From DATBAK01 sp038240075 (GTDB taxonomy: Bacteria > Actinomycetota > Acidimicrobiia > IMCC26256 > PALSA-610), in the NCBI GenBank assembly GCA_038240075.1, contig JBBSEC010000005.1, positions 9,686-73,685 of the forward strand: a DNA stretch of 64,000 bases, in the 5' to 3' direction. Shown here one piece after another: positions 63,088 to 64,000 of this stretch. The number at the start of each line of letters is the position of its first letter. Position 1 is the stretch's first letter. A program made the translations under genes and the position numbers. A model generated the notes under the pieces. That model saw only the letters and a program-made list of their open reading frames with translations. It made no database searches and was not told where the DNA came from.

Positions 63088-63921
63088 ATGGGTGATCTCG
63101 GCAAGGACACGGCCGTGCGCGGCGGCGACGGCCAGTACACGGCGACCTTCTCGCGCGACTGGGAGATCTGGGGGCCGATGGGCGGCTACGTCGCCGCGGT
63201 CGCACTGCGCGCGGCGGGCGCACACTCGCGCTTCGACCGGCCCGCGAGCCTCGTCGGGCACTTCCTCGGCGTCGCCGACTTCGACCACGAAGTGCAGCTC
63301 ACCACGACGACGCGTCGCGCCGCGTCGCGTGCGGAGTCAATCGCCGTGTCGATGACGCAGAACGGCAAGCCAGTCTTCGAAGCACTCGTGTGGTCGGTCG
63401 CGGAAGGAGTCGCGGGCCTCGACCACGACGAATCCGACATGGGTGACATCGGTCCGCCCGAGCAGTACCCGACGATCCAAGAGCACCTCGAGCGCCTCGG
63501 ACTCGAGCCGAACCCGCCGTACCGGTTCTGGCTCAACTTCGAGGAGCGCCCGCTCGAGTGGATCGACAACTGGGAAGACCGCCAACCGACCGCGCCGGTC
63601 TGGGGCGCGTGGTTGCGCTACCTCGTCGAGCCCGATCCGAGCGATCTCTACCTGTGCGCAGCGCGCCTGCTCCTCCTCGTCGACGTCGGTTCGTGGCCCG
63701 GCGTCACGCGGTTGCACGTCGACACGAAGGGTCTCTACGCACCGTCACTCGACCTCGCGTGCCACTTCCACCGCATCGCACCGGGCGTCGAGCCCCTGTT
63801 CGTCCGCGGCGAGTCGCCGTCGGGCGCCGACGGGCTCCTCGCGACGCACCAGCAGGTCTGGTCTCCCGATCGCCAGCTGCTCGCGTCCGGCGTGAGCCAA
63901 CTCCTCTGCCGCCCGTCTTGA
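63088..63921 (+). CDS. Acyl-CoA thioesterase family protein (TesB-like double hot dog)
   Basis: 277 residues from ATG 63088. DWEIWGPMGGYVAAVALRAA is the N-terminal hot-dog helix, SLVGHFLGVADFDHEVQLTT the strand, and SLDLACHFHRIAPGVEPLFV the second half with a likely active Asp. It would release CoA from an acyl-CoA and fits the lipid theme of its neighbours. Repeat DNA reaches right up to its start, so its promoter must lie in or before the 75-bp repeats. Confidence 0.85.
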   Translation: MGDLGKDTAVRGGDGQYTATFSRDWEIWGPMGGYVAAVALRAAGAHSRFDRPASLVGHFLGVADFDHEVQLTTTTRRAASRAESIAVSMTQNGKPVFEALVWSVAEGVAGLDHDESDMGDIGPPEQYPTIQEHLERLGLEPNPPYRFWLNFEERPLEWIDNWEDRQPTAPVWGAWLRYLVEPDPSDLYLCAARLLLLVDVGSWPGVTRLHVDTKGLYAPSLDLACHFHRIAPGVEPLFVRGESPSGADGLLATHQQVWSPDRQLLASGVSQLLCRPS

Positions 63922-64000
63922 TGGTCGCGCTCGCTCGGCCGCGATCAGGTTTCAGCGAAGACTCAAGAGCTCCGCTCGCCGCTCGTCTTGATGGTCGCGC
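63914..64000. repeat. 17-bp direct repeat at window end
   Basis: CGTCTTGATGGTCGCGC occurs at 63914-63930 and again at 63984-64000, 70 bases apart. Both contain TGATGGTCGC, also found in the 75-bp units. The first copy overlaps the thioesterase stop. TGATGGTCGCG can pair with CCGCGATCA at 63939-63947 as a hairpin. The array may go on past the window. Confidence 0.8.

Noticed and set aside
62166..63095. Open frame through the 75-bp repeats that would code for a repeated peptide
   Set aside because: The period is a multiple of three, so frames stay open by chance; there is no good start or ribosome site and the upstream part is a shadow of the DUF6282 gene.

Overview
The window is very GC-rich, densely coded, and uses many GTG starts and 4-base stop/start overlaps. 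The gene content points to an actinobacterium: MurT/GatD peptidoglycan amidation, a mycothiol-type DinB enzyme, an F420-type luciferase-like oxidoreductase, CYP124/CYP125-like P450s, paired acyl-CoA dehydrogenases, a LexA-type SOS box before a DUF222-HNH gene, and a secreted protein with DGGVFAFGDA repeats. An environmental member of class Acidimicrobiia is my best guess; this is inference, since no rRNA or marker phylogeny is available here.

Layout. 1-5.6 kb: P450 (cut by the window edge), gatD and murT in one minus-strand operon, then an ion transporter flanked by two copies of a hairpin element, a VOC protein and a cyclic-nucleotide-binding protein. 5.7-13.1 kb: cell-surface lipoproteins, two ECF sigma factor units (one with an RskA-like anti-sigma factor, one with a membrane Asp-box propeller protein), plsY and a YihY-type membrane protein. 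13.1-25.1 kb: mixed housekeeping and accessory genes, including a serine hydrolase, two crcB fluoride channels behind a clear fluoride riboswitch, tRNA-Cys(GCA), an ABC exporter, secreted lipoproteins and a PAS-GGDEF-EAL protein. 25.2-33.2 kb: a lipid or steroid-side-chain-type catabolic block (ketosynthase-like/DUF35 fusion, SCP-x thiolase, enoyl-CoA hydratase, SDR, mycothiol-type enzyme, MFS transporter, P450). 33.3-45.1 kb: secreted phospholipase C-like protein, repeat protein, broken MerR gene with intact operator, Nudix, acyl-CoA dehydrogenase pair, LLM oxidoreductase, kinase-like resistance protein and ABC-F protein. 45.3-54.6 kb: acyl-CoA ligase divergent from hyuB-hyuA, a second cyclic-nucleotide-binding protein, a GMC oxidoreductase pair and a HAD hydrolase. 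54.8-64 kb: SOS-controlled DUF222-HNH gene coupled to a ligand-less Rieske-like protein, cold shock protein, PQQ-type propeller, acyl-CoA ligase/dehydrogenase operon, DUF6282 hydrolase, 75-bp tandem repeats and a thioesterase.

The most system-like signal is a 16-bp palindrome, consensus CTGACRTCRRCGTCAG, found in exactly three divergent intergenic regions (39317, 46841, 61953). Each lies beside acyl-CoA ligase or acyl-CoA dehydrogenase genes, which suggests a local TetR-type regulon whose regulator lies outside the window. A second pattern is gene damage: three genes carry an internal deletion plus a frame change (13.1, 36.2, 56.5 kb) and two carry a single-base frameshift (15.1, 20.4 kb). 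These may be real decay or assembly error. No phage, insertion sequence, CRISPR array or replication origin is visible, and no stretch above 300 bases lacks a gene.
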